Shown: one piece after another, positions 7,855 to 18,281 of the stretch
Position numbering within the stretch: the first letter of the stretch is position 1
Layout: the number at the start of each line of letters is the position of its first letter
From: Longimicrobiales bacterium
Lineage (GTDB): Bacteria; Gemmatimonadota; Gemmatimonadetes; Longimicrobiales; Gaopeijiaceae
Assembly: GCA_028280525.1 (NCBI GenBank)
Contig: JANQLR010000216.1
Location: 1-34,349 of the forward strand
Length of the DNA: 34,349 bases
Direction of reading: 5' to 3'
Program-made: the position numbers and the translations under genes
Notes under the pieces: model-generated
Seen by the model: the letters and a program-made list of their open reading frames with translations, nothing else
Databases searched by the model: none
Told to the model about the DNA's origin: nothing

Positions 7855-10581
7855 CTACTCCGCGACCAGCGCGATCGCCGGATCCACGCGGGTCGCGCGC
7901 CGCGCCGGAAGCCAACCGGCCACCGCGCCCAGTCCGAGGATCGTCAGCGCAGCGCCGATCAGGACGACCGGATCGTTGGGGCGGACTTCGAAGAGGAGCA
8001 CCTCGAGCCACCGGGCGCCGTACCACGCCCCCCCCGTGCCGAGGGCCACCCCGAATACGCTGAGTCGGATGGCGGAGCCGAGGATCATGGCCCGGACGGA
8101 GTCAGGCTGTGCCCCGAGTGCCATCCGGATCCCGATCTCGCGGCGACGGCGAGCCACGTTGCCGGCGAGGACGCCGTAGGCGCCCACGGCCGCGAGTGCC
8201 AGCGCGAGTCCGGCGAAGGTCGTCATGAGGAGCGCAGCGAACCGCTCCTGGGCCCGGACGCCGTCGAGCAGCGAGGCCATCGATCGGGGACGGTAGAGGA
8301 CGAGTTGGGCGTCGATGCCGGCGAGGGCGCCCTCGATCCCCTCCCGAACCGTCCGCACCTGCACCCCCGGCTGGAGCCGGATCGTCTGGATGAGCGGCCA
8401 GTTGCGGTCCTCCGAGAACTGCGCGTGCGGGATGTAGGTCTTCACCGAGGTCGCGCCGCGCGGATCGTGCGCCGTGTTCTCCACGACGCCGACGATCCGG
8501 CGGACCTCGTTCCCGACCGCGACCAGCTGCCCGACCGGATCCACCCCGCCGAGGTCCGGATGCTCGGTCATCGCCTGGTTCACCCAGATCACCGGAGGGT
8601 CGTCCGGCGAGGGCTCCCGCCACTCCGCCCCCCGGACCGCCCGGATCCCCATGGACTCGAAGTAGTCCCCGGCGATGACGCGGACATCGGTGCCGATCCA
8701 CCGCTCATCCTGGCCCTCCCACTCGCCGTTCCACCCCTCGCCGACCCACGCCAGCCCCCACGTGTTGAAGCGTCCGTTGCCCGGGAGCCACTGCACCGCG
8801 CCGGCCGCCGCCACGCCGGGGAGGGCGGCCACCTGTCGCTGGAACCGCTGGTGCACATCGTGGCGCTCGGCACCGGTCGGGTAGCGCGAGGTCGGAAGGT
8901 GCACCTCGACCGTCCACACGTCGCCGTCGTCGAAGCCGAGCGGGGCGCCCTGCAGCGCCAGGAAGCTCTTCAGGAGGAGTCCCGAACCGGCCACGAGGAG
9001 GACCGCGACCCCGACCTGGGTCACGACCAGTCCCCCGCGGATTCGAGCGAGCCGCCGGCTCTGCGTCCCGGTCCGACCGCCGCCGCGCAGCGTGGCCCCG
9101 GGCGAGGTCGCCGAGATGCGGAGTGCCGGGAGGAGTCCGAAGATCAGGAGCGCCCCGAGCGCGCTGGCCAGCCCGAAGAAGAAGACACGGGAGGAGAGTC
9201 TGGGTGTGGCGACGGCGGGAAGCGCGTCCGGGGCCAGGGCGAGCAGCGCCCGGATCCCCACCGATCCGAGAGCCACGCCCGCGACCGCGCCCATCGCGGC
9301 GAGGAGCACGCTCTCGGAGAAGAGGTGCAGCACGAGCCGGCCCCTCCCCGATCCCAGCGCCCCGCGGACCGTGACCTCGCGCTGCCGGGAGAGTGATCGG
9401 GCGAAGACCACGTTCGCGACGTTCACGCAGGCGGAGACGAGGATGAGCGCCACCGCCACCGCGAGGATCCAGAGGAGCTTCGTGCGGGTCGGGCCGACGA
9501 TCTGGGCCTGCAGTGGATGGATTACCGTCTTCCAGCCGTCGTACCCCTCGTTGGCCTCGGCAAGACGGGCGCTCAGCGCGTCGAGTCGGGACTGCGCCGC
9601 CTCGCGCGACAGCCCCGGCCGCAGCCTCGCGATCGCGGTCAGGTAGAAGTTGCCCCAGCTGTTCGAACCCCCCTCGGTCAGGTTCTGCGGGAGCCAGACA
9701 TCGGTCGCGCCCCCCATCGGATCCTCGAAGCCGGCGGGCATGACCCCGACGACCTCGTAGCGGATCCCATCGAGCTCGATCGTCTCGCCGAGCGCCCCCG
9801 ACTGGCCGTCGAAGTGTCGCTGCCACAGCCCCTCGGAGAGGACGGCGACCGGGGCGCCGGCATATCCGGGCTCGGGGAGGAAGCTCTCCTCCCGCAGGAA
9901 GGCCCGCCCGAGCCGCGGCGCAATCCCGAGCGTCTCGAAGTAGCCGTGGCTCACCCGCTGCGTAATCAGCCGGACCGCGCCATCGTCGGTCGTCAGGTCG
10001 GCGCCGAGCTCCCGGTAGGTGTACAGCGTGCCCACCCCTTCGAAGACATCGCCCCACTCCATCTGGGCGGCGACGACGGGGGCGCGCAGGTAGCCGAACC
10101 CGCCCTGGCCCTCCCCGATCTCGACGTCCTCCAGACGGACGAGCCGCTCCGCCTCCGGGTAGGGAAGCGGCTCCAGGAGGACGGCGTCCAACACGGTGAA
10201 GACGGCGGTGTTCGCCCCGACGCCCAGACCGAGCGTCAGGACCACCAGCAGGGTGAACCCCGGCGCCCGCCGCAGCGACCGCACCGCCCGGGCCAGCTCA
10301 CGAACCCCCTCTCCCATCGACATCCTCACCTCCCGTTGGATTCGGAGTCGTCGAGCGCCCGGCCCGACGACGCGAGCGCGCCGCAGCTGACGCGCCACCT
10401 CCTCAACCTCCCCCGCGGCCGCCAGGAGCGACTCCGCGTCGCGCCCAGCATCCAGACCGTCCTCGAAGTGGGCCCGGAGTTCCCGTGACACTTCCGCGCG
10501 CTCGCGCAGTCCGAGACCGGCGCCCTGGACGACGCCCCGAATCCACACCTCGATGGCTTCGGGAAGCGGGGGCGCACTCAC
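7855..10581 (-). CDS. ADOP-type permease (MacB/FtsX-like, no ATPase) with N-terminal prefix domain
   Basis: A 908-residue duplicated MacB-like permease of the ADOP (Acidobacterial duplicated orphan permease) family. The GTG start at 10581 overlaps the PadR stop by four bases (GTGA), with a GGAG-containing site upstream; an open extension upstream of it lies inside padR. Residues about 1-75 are the 'permease prefix' domain (REVSRELRAHFEDG-like helices). Two MacB-periplasmic plus FtsX halves follow. TM1 is in FTLLVVLTLGLGVGANTAVF. The first FtsX half contains ILVSACVNVANVVFARSLSR. The second half begins near GGLVVTQVGVAVLLVAGSG and ends in the hallmark RRREIGIRMALGA and PARRATRVDPAIALVAE. No ABC ATPase is encoded nearby. 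The role is unknown; transport or envelope-stress functions are inferred only from MacB homology. Confidence 0.92.
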   Translation of the reverse strand: MSAPPLPEAIEVWIRGVVQGAGLGLRERAEVSRELRAHFEDGLDAGRDAESLLAAAGEVEEVARQLRRARVVGPGARRLRIQREVRMSMGEGVRELARAVRSLRRAPGFTLLVVLTLGLGVGANTAVFTVLDAVLLEPLPYPEAERLVRLEDVEIGEGQGGFGYLRAPVVAAQMEWGDVFEGVGTLYTYRELGADLTTDDGAVRLITQRVSHGYFETLGIAPRLGRAFLREESFLPEPGYAGAPVAVLSEGLWQRHFDGQSGALGETIELDGIRYEVVGVMPAGFEDPMGGATDVWLPQNLTEGGSNSWGNFYLTAIARLRPGLSREAAQSRLDALSARLAEANEGYDGWKTVIHPLQAQIVGPTRTKLLWILAVAVALILVSACVNVANVVFARSLSRQREVTVRGALGSGRGRLVLHLFSESVLLAAMGAVAGVALGSVGIRALLALAPDALPAVATPRLSSRVFFFGLASALGALLIFGLLPALRISATSPGATLRGGGRTGTQSRRLARIRGGLVVTQVGVAVLLVAGSGLLLKSFLALQGAPLGFDDGDVWTVEVHLPTSRYPTGAERHDVHQRFQRQVAALPGVAAAGAVQWLPGNGRFNTWGLAWVGEGWNGEWEGQDERWIGTDVRVIAGDYFESMGIRAVRGAEWREPSPDDPPVIWVNQAMTEHPDLGGVDPVGQLVAVGNEVRRIVGVVENTAHDPRGATSVKTYIPHAQFSEDRNWPLIQTIRLQPGVQVRTVREGIEGALAGIDAQLVLYRPRSMASLLDGVRAQERFAALLMTTFAGLALALAAVGAYGVLAGNVARRRREIGIRMALGAQPDSVRAMILGSAIRLSVFGVALGTGGAWYGARWLEVLLFEVRPNDPVVLIGAALTILGLGAVAGWLPARRATRVDPAIALVAE

Positions 10582-10931
10582 CCGCCGGCGTCTCCGTTCC
10601 CCGCCGGTCGCACGCCGATCCGGCCCAGCGCCTCGACGAGGGTGTTCCACTGGTCCTGCTGCGACGCCAGCCACTCCCGACCCGTCTCGGTGACCTCGTA
10701 GTACTTCCGACGACGACCGGTGGGGGCCTCACGGCTGAACGACGTCAGCAGACCGCGGTTCTCCAGGTTGTAGAGGAGCGGGTAGACGGTCGACTGGCCC
10801 AGGGCCAGGAGCCCGCCCGAGCCACGCTCCAGCGCCTCGACGAGCTCGTAGCCGTACATCGGGGCTCGGTCCAGCAGGGTCAGGACGGCCAGCGGGGCAG
10901 CCCCGCGCGTCCATTCGCGCTCGAGCGTCAT
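10578..10931 (-). CDS. PadR-family transcriptional regulator
   Basis: A 117-residue PadR winged-helix regulator. The ATG at 10931 was preferred over a GTG at 10961 because GGAG lies eight bases before it and because the GTG would start inside the upstream palindrome. Family features are APLAVLTLLDRAPMYGYELVEAL (helices 1-2), GQSTVYPLLYNLENRGLL (recognition helix region), the wing with RRRKYYEVTETGREWL, and a C-terminal dimerisation helix (QQDQWNTLVEALGRIG). PadR proteins usually repress their own operon and are released by small ligands or stress. The gene overlaps the ADOP permease by four bases, so it most likely controls that permease. Confidence 0.9.
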   Translation of the reverse strand: MTLEREWTRGAAPLAVLTLLDRAPMYGYELVEALERGSGGLLALGQSTVYPLLYNLENRGLLTSFSREAPTGRRRKYYEVTETGREWLASQQDQWNTLVEALGRIGVRPAGNGDAGG

Positions 10932-10961
10932 CACGGGTTCTCCGGCTGAGGTTCGTCGCAC

Positions 10962-10983
10962 ATACTATGTACAACATACTGTG
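10962..10983 (-). promoter_or_regulatory. Probable PadR operator/promoter of the padR-ADOP operon
   Basis: An A/T-rich island in very GC-rich DNA lies 31-52 bases before the chosen padR start. On the plus strand it reads ATACTATGTACAACATACTG, with core arms ATGT and ACAT separated by ACA and outer arms that match at most positions. ATGT/ACAT half-sites are typical of PadR-family operators. The same bases may also provide a -10-like element. That PadR binds here is an inference from position and symmetry. Confidence 0.6.
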
Positions 10984-11020
10984 CGCGAAAGAGGTCGCCG
11001 CGAACGGGCCCTCTCGGGCT

Positions 11021-11497
11021 TCAGTTGAACCAGGCGCCCTCGTCGATCCAGGCGCGGACGATCGCGATCTGCTCCGTCGTCATGGGATCGCGCTGCCACG
11101 GCATGCGGAGCCCGAAGCTCTGGCGATCCTCGAGCTTGATCACGAGGTAGCTGTTCTGAGCGTCCCCGGGGATGACGACGGTGTTCTGCGGCTCTCCCTG
11201 CGCAACGACGTCGACCATCGTCCGCCACGCGATCTCGGGCGAGGACATGTCGAGGTCGGCCTTGATCGCGGGTCGGCCGTGGCAGCCCGAGTTCGTGCAG
11301 CCGATCTGCTCGAAGAGCGGGAGGACGTCGTGGTTGAAGCTGACCGTAACCCCGGCGGCCGGCCCGGTGGGAAGCCCGGGCTCCTCCGGCGGGAGCGGCT
11401 CCGGCGTCGTTTCGGGCGCGGCCGGATCGGAGCCGCCGCAGCCCGCGAAGCCGGTGACGAGGAGCAGAAGCGCGGTTCGAGGGAGTCCAGCAGTCAT
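11021..11497 (-). CDS. Small lipoprotein with possible c-type heme site
   Basis: A 158-residue protein with a lipoprotein signal peptide (TALLLLVTGFAGC; lipid-modified Cys20), then a Pro/Glu/Thr-rich linker to about residue 48. The folded part starts with VSFNHDVLPLFEQIGC, the same opening as many periplasmic cytochrome c domains, and carries Cys67-TNSG-Cys72-His73, a CX4CH spacing instead of the standard CXXCH. Met132 in GLRMPWQRD sits where a distal heme ligand is expected, followed by TTEQIAIVRAWIDEGA, the typical C-terminal cytochrome helix. Heme binding is therefore likely but unproven. It lies 119 bases downstream of the isocitrate dehydrogenase gene on the same strand; a functional link is not evident. 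Confidence 0.78.
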   Translation of the reverse strand: MTAGLPRTALLLLVTGFAGCGGSDPAAPETTPEPLPPEEPGLPTGPAAGVTVSFNHDVLPLFEQIGCTNSGCHGRPAIKADLDMSSPEIAWRTMVDVVAQGEPQNTVVIPGDAQNSYLVIKLEDRQSFGLRMPWQRDPMTTEQIAIVRAWIDEGAWFN

Positions 11498-11523
11498 GGC
11501 CCGACAGGCTGAAGAGGCGTTCA

Positions 11524-11541
11524 GTAATCTTCCGCCATTAC
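11524..11541 (-). promoter_or_regulatory. Inverted repeat upstream of the cytochrome-like lipoprotein gene
   Basis: GTAAT and ATTAC form a perfect five-base inverted repeat with an eight-base spacer, 27-44 bases before the lipoprotein start. It is one of the few A/T-rich spots here and could be an operator or part of the promoter. No regulator can be assigned. Confidence 0.3.
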
Positions 11542-11616
11542 CCGGACCCGATCGAGTAGTTCTCCCGGCCGGAGTGGTGCGCGGTGCGCGACGGTCGACC
11601 GACGACGCTCCCGGGC

Positions 11617-13851
<2,235 letters not shown>

Positions 13852-14017
13852 CGTCGCGGGGTGCGATGGAGGTCGGCGGAAGCCGTACTTGTGGGATGCG
13901 GGGCAACATGCTCAGTCTCGGGGGGCCGCGACAGATGACCCGGCCGCTCCCGGGCTCTCGTCCGGAGCCGGAGCCCCACCCTTCCCCTCCCACGCCTCCC
14001 CGCGCCGACGCCCCCTC

Positions 14018-15250
14018 ATGCGCATCCTCGTCCTCAACGCCGGCTCCTCTACCCTCAAGTTCCAGCTCATCGAAACCGACCTCGAGCGGATCGCCGAGGA
14101 CCGCGACCGGCGCCTGGCGAGAGGCGCCATCGAACGCATCGGCGGAGAGGCCATCATCCGGGCGCGAGGGGAGGATGGCGGGAAGTGGTATCGGACCGCC
14201 GAGCTCCACTCGCTGCAGGAGGCGATCGACCACGTCCTCCGCTGGCTCGTGTCCGAGGAGGGGCCGCTCGGATCGATCTCGGAGATCGACGCGGTCGGAC
14301 ACCGCGTCGTGCACGGCGGCGAGGCCTTCAGCAGCTCGGTCCGCCTGACGCCCGAGGTGATCGACGAGCTCGAGGATCTCATCGACCTGGCCCCGCTCCA
14401 CAATCCGCACAACCTGCGCGGGGTCGAGGCGATCGAGCGCGCGCTCGGCGCCGACATTCCGCAGGTGGCCGTCTTCGACACCGCCTTCCACCACGGGATG
14501 CCGCCGGAGGCCTACCTCTACGGCATCCCGTACTCGTACTACCGCCGCTACGGCATCCGGAAGTACGGCTTCCACGGGACGAGCCACCGCTACGTGGCGC
14601 TGCAGTGGCGGCGCCTGAACGGGCGGGAGAACGGCGGCACGCTCATCACCCTGCACCTCGGGAACGGCGCGAGCGCCTGTGCGATCCGCGACGGCCGCTC
14701 GATCGACACCTCGATGGGCTTCACCCCCCTCGACGGACTCCTGATGGGGACCCGTTCGGGAACCACCGATCCCGCGATCGTCGACTACATCCAGGGGAAG
14801 CAGGGCCTCTCCAACCGCGAGGTGCAGACCCTCCTCAACAAGCAGTCGGGCCTCCTCGGAGTCAGCGGTCTCACCCACGACATGCGCGAACTCCTGGAGG
14901 AGGTCGAGGAGTTCGACGACCGACGCGCCCGGCTCGCGATCGAGATGTTCTGTTACCGCGCCCGCCACTTCATCGGGGCCTACCTCGCAACGCTCGGCGG
15001 CGCGGAGGCGGTGGTCTTCACCGGGGGCATCGGCGAAAACGCGGCGGGCATCCGGGCCAAGATCTGCGGCGGGCTGGAGTTCGCGGGACTCGAGATCGAC
15101 CCGGTCGCGAACGAGGCCGAGTCGGAGGTGGGTCGCCGGATCAGCGTGGAGGGCTCCCGGCTGGAGGCGTGGGTGATTCCGACCGACGAGGAACTGCTGA
15201 TCGCGCGAGACACCTGCCGGCTCGTGATGGGGGCGCCGAACCCCTACTGA
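14018..15250 (+). CDS. ackA: Acetate kinase
   Basis: A 410-residue acetate kinase that interconverts acetate plus ATP with acetyl phosphate plus ADP in the cytosol. The start was set at the ATG that gives [19 protein letters not shown], the invariant phosphate-binding N terminus. Other family signatures are [29 protein letters not shown], the [20 protein letters not shown] block (adenosine and phosphate binding), [14 protein letters not shown], and the C-terminal [11 protein letters not shown]. The frame is open upstream to 13556, but that part is antisense to icd. No phosphotransacetylase gene lies in the window, so the usual ackA-pta pair is split or the partner is elsewhere. It ends ten bases from the stop of the convergent HAD gene. 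Confidence 0.97.
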   Translation: MRILVLNAGSSTLKFQLIETDLERIAEDRDRRLARGAIERIGGEAIIRARGEDGGKWYRTAELHSLQEAIDHVLRWLVSEEGPLGSISEIDAVGHRVVHGGEAFSSSVRLTPEVIDELEDLIDLAPLHNPHNLRGVEAIERALGADIPQVAVFDTAFHHGMPPEAYLYGIPYSYYRRYGIRKYGFHGTSHRYVALQWRRLNGRENGGTLITLHLGNGASACAIRDGRSIDTSMGFTPLDGLLMGTRSGTTDPAIVDYIQGKQGLSNREVQTLLNKQSGLLGVSGLTHDMRELLEEVEEFDDRRARLAIEMFCYRARHFIGAYLATLGGAEAVVFTGGIGENAAGIRAKICGGLEFAGLEIDPVANEAESEVGRRISVEGSRLEAWVIPTDEELLIARDTCRLVMGAPNPY

Positions 15251-15260
15251 GGGGGCGGAT

Positions 15261-15734
15261 CTACTCCCCGAAGACCCGCTCGTGCAACTCCGCGATCGCC
15301 CCTCGGCCGCCCTCGGCCTCGAGCACCACGTCGACAACCGCGCGCAGCGCCGGGACCGCGTTCGCGGGACACGCCGACCACCCCGCAATCCGGGCCGCCT
15401 CGACGTCCTTCGTCGAGTCGCCCACGAATCCCACCTCCGACAGGGGGACGCCGCGCTGCCGGGCGACCCGCTCCAGTACGGCGGCCTTGTCCTTCGCCCC
15501 GCGGTGGAAGGCGCTCCAGGGGAAGCGGTCCTGCAGCACCTCGGTCATCCGGCTCGCCTCGCCGGTGACGGCGATGAGGGGGACGCCGCGTCGGTGGAAG
15601 GAGAAGAGCGCGTCGATGTCGATGAAGGAGAGCGACTTCGATTCCCGGCCATCCTCGTCGATCAGAACCCGACCGTCGGTGAGGACACCGTCGAGATCGA
15701 GGAAGAGGAGGGCGGGACGTCGGAGTCGGGTCAC
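15261..15734 (-). CDS. KdsC-type HAD phosphatase (probable nonulosonic-acid phosphate phosphatase)
   Basis: A 157-residue C0-class HAD phosphatase like KdsC and the KDN/NeuNAc-9-phosphate phosphatases. Seen: nucleophile motif DLDGVLTDG, the ITG-like threonine in IAVTGEASR, lysine in RGAKDKAAVLE, the acidic motif FVGDSTKDVEAA, and the KdsC-like tail GGRGAIAELHERVF. The GTG start at 15734 overlaps the stop of the NeuB-like gene (GTGA), so the two are translationally coupled. KdsC-type enzymes dephosphorylate the product of a PEP-condensing sugar-acid synthase, which fits the neighbour exactly. Which sugar phosphate it acts on (Kdo-8-P, KDN-9-P or Neu5Ac-9-P) cannot be read from sequence; a 9-phosphate is favoured by the NeuB-family partner. 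Confidence 0.88.
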   Translation of the reverse strand: MTRLRRPALLFLDLDGVLTDGRVLIDEDGRESKSLSFIDIDALFSFHRRGVPLIAVTGEASRMTEVLQDRFPWSAFHRGAKDKAAVLERVARQRGVPLSEVGFVGDSTKDVEAARIAGWSACPANAVPALRAVVDVVLEAEGGRGAIAELHERVFGE

Positions 15735-16558
15735 ACCCGCCTCAGCTTGTCGCGGGCCGGGCGCTCGACGTCGAGGAGCCGCTGCTCCCCGTCCCCCCGG
15801 ATCTGCTCGACCCGGCGGATACGCTGTACCATGCACCGCATCTCCCCCGGCTCCACCGAGAGCTTCTGATCGGAGCCGAACCACCCGCGATCGAGGGTGA
15901 AGTGGCGCTCGACGACGGAGGCGCCGAGCGAGACCGCGACGAGGGAGGCCAGGTCGTCCGCCTCGTGCCCCGACCACCCGACCGGGAGCCGGTAGCGGTC
16001 GCGCAGCGATCGGACGCGCCGAACGTTGGCGTCCGCGTCGGCGGTCGGGTAGGCGCTCGTGCAGGCCAGGAGGATCGTCCACTCCGGGTCGACGACCTCG
16101 AGCGCGGCGTCGACCTCCTCCAGCGTGGACATTCCCGTCGAGATGATCAGGGGACGGCCGGTCTCCGCCGCACGGCGGACGAGCTCCAGATCGGTGAGCA
16201 TCGGCGAGGAGATCTTGTGGAAGCCGGGCTCGAGCGCCTCGACCTCCTCGAGGGCGCCGACGTCCCAGGCGGAGGCTCCGAAGAAGAGCCCGAGCCGGTC
16301 GCACTCCTCGATGATCGGCCCGTACTCCTCGACGGAGAGCTCGAGCGCCCGCTTGAGGTCGCCGTTCGTGTCGCCGAAGGGCGACTCCCGGGGCCGCGCC
16401 AGCTCCGCCTCCGAGTACACGACGTCCACCGTCCGCTTCTGGAACTTCACGGCGTCGCACCCCGCCGTGTGGGCCGCGCGGACCATCTCGAGCGCCTTCT
16501 CGACCGAGCCGTTGTGGTTGATGCCGATTTCGGCGATGACGAAGGTGCGGGAGTTCAC
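15731..16558 (-). CDS. NeuB-family sialic/nonulosonic acid synthase lacking the SAF domain
   Basis: A 275-residue NeuB-type synthase, which condenses phosphoenolpyruvate with a hexosamine, hexose or its phosphate to a nine-carbon sugar acid. The GTG start gives the family N terminus (FVIAEIGINHNG). Further signatures are CDAVKFQKR, FHKISSP, LIISTGMS, LLACTSAYPT, GWSGHE (His198) and VERHFTLDR (His219, the expected metal ligands). The TIM-barrel domain is complete, but the protein stops at PARDKLRRV, where NeuB enzymes (about 350 residues) continue into a roughly 60-residue antifreeze-like SAF domain that closes the partner's active site. The stop overlaps the HAD start by four bases. No CMP-sialate synthetase or epimerase gene is in the window. 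Confidence 0.9.
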   Translation of the reverse strand: MNSRTFVIAEIGINHNGSVEKALEMVRAAHTAGCDAVKFQKRTVDVVYSEAELARPRESPFGDTNGDLKRALELSVEEYGPIIEECDRLGLFFGASAWDVGALEEVEALEPGFHKISSPMLTDLELVRRAAETGRPLIISTGMSTLEEVDAALEVVDPEWTILLACTSAYPTADADANVRRVRSLRDRYRLPVGWSGHEADDLASLVAVSLGASVVERHFTLDRGWFGSDQKLSVEPGEMRCMVQRIRRVEQIRGDGEQRLLDVERPARDKLRRV

Positions 16559-16701
16559 GGTGTCGGTGGTGCAGGGAAGACGGGCGCGGTCGCGCGGTGG
16601 GCAAGTCTCACCGAGGGGGCGGACCGGCGCAACCGGGCACGCGTGTGGGGTCGAGTATCGGCGCGGAGGGGTGGGCGGCTGAGTCCCGCCGGCCCGCGGG
16701 G

Positions 16702-17937
16702 TCAGACGCGGCGGAAGACGAGCGCCGCGTTCGAACCCCCGAAGGCGAAGGAGTTGGAGAGGGCGTACTCCGCCCCGTGCGCCGGCATCTCCTCGACCGG
16801 GAGGAGCGGCAGGGCGCAGTCGGGATCGACGGACTCCAGGTTGGCGGTCGGAGGGATCCGCTGCTGTCGCAGCGCTTCGATCGTCCACGCCGCCTCGATC
16901 GCCCCGGCGGCCCCGACCAGGTGGCCGTGCGCCCCCTTGGACGAGCTGACCGGGAGCGATCCGAGGTGATCTCCGAAGACCTCCCGGATCGCCTCGCACT
17001 CGACGACGTCACCCTGGATCGTGGCGGTGGCGTGCGCGTTCAGGTAGGCGATCGCGTCCGGAGGGAGTCCAGCGTCCTCCAGCGCCACCCGCATCGTGCG
17101 GATCTGTCCGTCCGCCAGCGGGGCGGTCAGGTCGTGCGCGTCGCTCGCCGCGCCGTACCCGACAATCTCGGCCAGGGGACGCCCCCCGCGAGCCTCGACG
17201 GCGGCCTCGGACTCGAGGAGGAAGACGGCCGCTCCCTCACCCATCACGAGCCCGGTGCGCCCCGAATCGAAGGGCCGGCTCGCTCGATCCGGCTCTCCTT
17301 CGGCATTGGCCAGCGCACCGAGCTGCTGCCAGGCCGTGACGGTCGCGCGGGTCAGCTGCGCCTCCGTGCCTCCCGCGAGGACGCGCTCGAGATACCCGTC
17401 CCGCACCGCGCGGAAGGACTCGCCGAGCGCCATCGCCGAGGAGACGCACGCGACCGCCCACGACTGGACGGGCCCCTTCGCACCCGTGTGCATCGACAGG
17501 TGCGCGGAGGCGGCGTTCGACATGATCAGCGGGACCGCAGCGGGCCGCAGGCGGGAGCCGGCCCGCCAGCCGCCGTACTCGCTCTGGAGGTACTCCGCGC
17601 CCCCCAGCGCCGACCCCAGGTAGACGCCGAGGCGCTCCAGCTCGGGCTCCTCCGGCTGCCACCCGGCGTGCTGCAGCGCATCGACTCCCGCCACCACCGC
17701 CATCCGTCCGGCCCGGGGCATCAGCCGGGCACGCATGCGGGGGATCACCGGCGATGGGTCGAACTCCGCCGGTGCGACGATGGCGTCCTCCTCCGGTCGC
17801 TCCCCCTCGCGCGGCAGGATGGAGCCCGCGGTCCGCCCGGTGCAGAGCGCGTCGAAGGCGGTCTCGACCTCGTTGCCGATCGGCGAGACGACGCCGATCC
17901 CGGTGACGTAGACCCGTTGACGGGCCCGGTCAGGCAC
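16702..17937 (-). CDS. Beta-ketoacyl-ACP synthase (KAS I/II, FabF-like)
   Basis: A 411-residue condensing enzyme, usual length for FabF. It decarboxylates malonyl-ACP and joins it to an enzyme-bound acyl group. The thiolase-fold triad is complete: Cys164 in VACVSSAMALGE, His302 in NAHATATIQGD (the HATAT form also found in plant KAS I, rather than HGTGT) and His339 in GAHGHLVGAAG, with Lys334 before it. It ends in SNSFAFGGSNAALVF. The GTG start overlaps the stop of the acyl carrier protein gene by eight bases, so the pair is one transcriptional unit. Its place next to an alpha-oxoamine synthase suggests a specialised lipid pathway rather than housekeeping fatty-acid synthesis; this is an inference. 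Confidence 0.93.
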   Translation of the reverse strand: MPDRARQRVYVTGIGVVSPIGNEVETAFDALCTGRTAGSILPREGERPEEDAIVAPAEFDPSPVIPRMRARLMPRAGRMAVVAGVDALQHAGWQPEEPELERLGVYLGSALGGAEYLQSEYGGWRAGSRLRPAAVPLIMSNAASAHLSMHTGAKGPVQSWAVACVSSAMALGESFRAVRDGYLERVLAGGTEAQLTRATVTAWQQLGALANAEGEPDRASRPFDSGRTGLVMGEGAAVFLLESEAAVEARGGRPLAEIVGYGAASDAHDLTAPLADGQIRTMRVALEDAGLPPDAIAYLNAHATATIQGDVVECEAIREVFGDHLGSLPVSSSKGAHGHLVGAAGAIEAAWTIEALRQQRIPPTANLESVDPDCALPLLPVEEMPAHGAEYALSNSFAFGGSNAALVFRRV

Positions 17938-18169
17938 CGCTCGTGCCGATCAGCTCGTCGACGATGCGAACCGCCTCGCCGAGCGTACCGAAGTTCGCCT
18001 GATCGTCGCTCAGGACGATCTCGAACTCCCGCTCGACCTCGCGCACCAGCTCGGCCGTGGAGAGGGAATCGAGCCCCATCTCGACCGGGGTGGCCTCGGG
18101 TCGGACATCGTCCGGGTGGACGCCGAACTCCTCGACGAGGAGCTGGGAAAGGAAGGGGAGGGCGGACAT
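17930..18169 (-). CDS. Acyl carrier protein
   Basis: A 79-residue acyl carrier protein. Ser35 in EMGLDSLSTAELV is the phosphopantetheine attachment site; the following acidic helix (REVEREFEIVL) and the final VRIVDELI helix match the four-helix ACP fold. The ATG at 18169 was chosen because it gives standard ACP length; the frame is open upstream but reads as non-coding. No strong ribosome-binding site is present. The gene sits between the oxoamine synthase gene (112 bases upstream) and the condensing enzyme (overlapping downstream). Dedicated ACPs beside serine-palmitoyltransferase-like genes are known in several bacteria, so it probably carries the acyl chain for that enzyme. Confidence 0.92.
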   Translation of the reverse strand: MSALPFLSQLLVEEFGVHPDDVRPEATPVEMGLDSLSTAELVREVEREFEIVLSDDQANFGTLGEAVRIVDELIGTSGA

Positions 18170-18192
18170 GGAGGACTCGGAGCGGAACGCTT

Positions 18193-18211
18193 CGTAAGGA
18201 CGGAACTTACG
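18193..18211 (-). promoter_or_regulatory. Perfect inverted repeat just upstream of the ACP gene
   Basis: CGTAAG and CTTACG form a perfect six-base inverted repeat around a seven-base centre (gacggaa), 24-42 bases before the ACP start. Position and symmetry fit an operator for a dimeric repressor over a promoter for the ACP-KAS pair. The short stem and lack of a T-tract argue against a terminator. The regulator is unknown. Confidence 0.4.
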
Positions 18212-18281
18212 GCCACCGCGGGGTGGGATTCCAGTGGTTGGGTCTCGTAGCGGGGTCTGCGGAGGAGGTGACCGCGACGCC

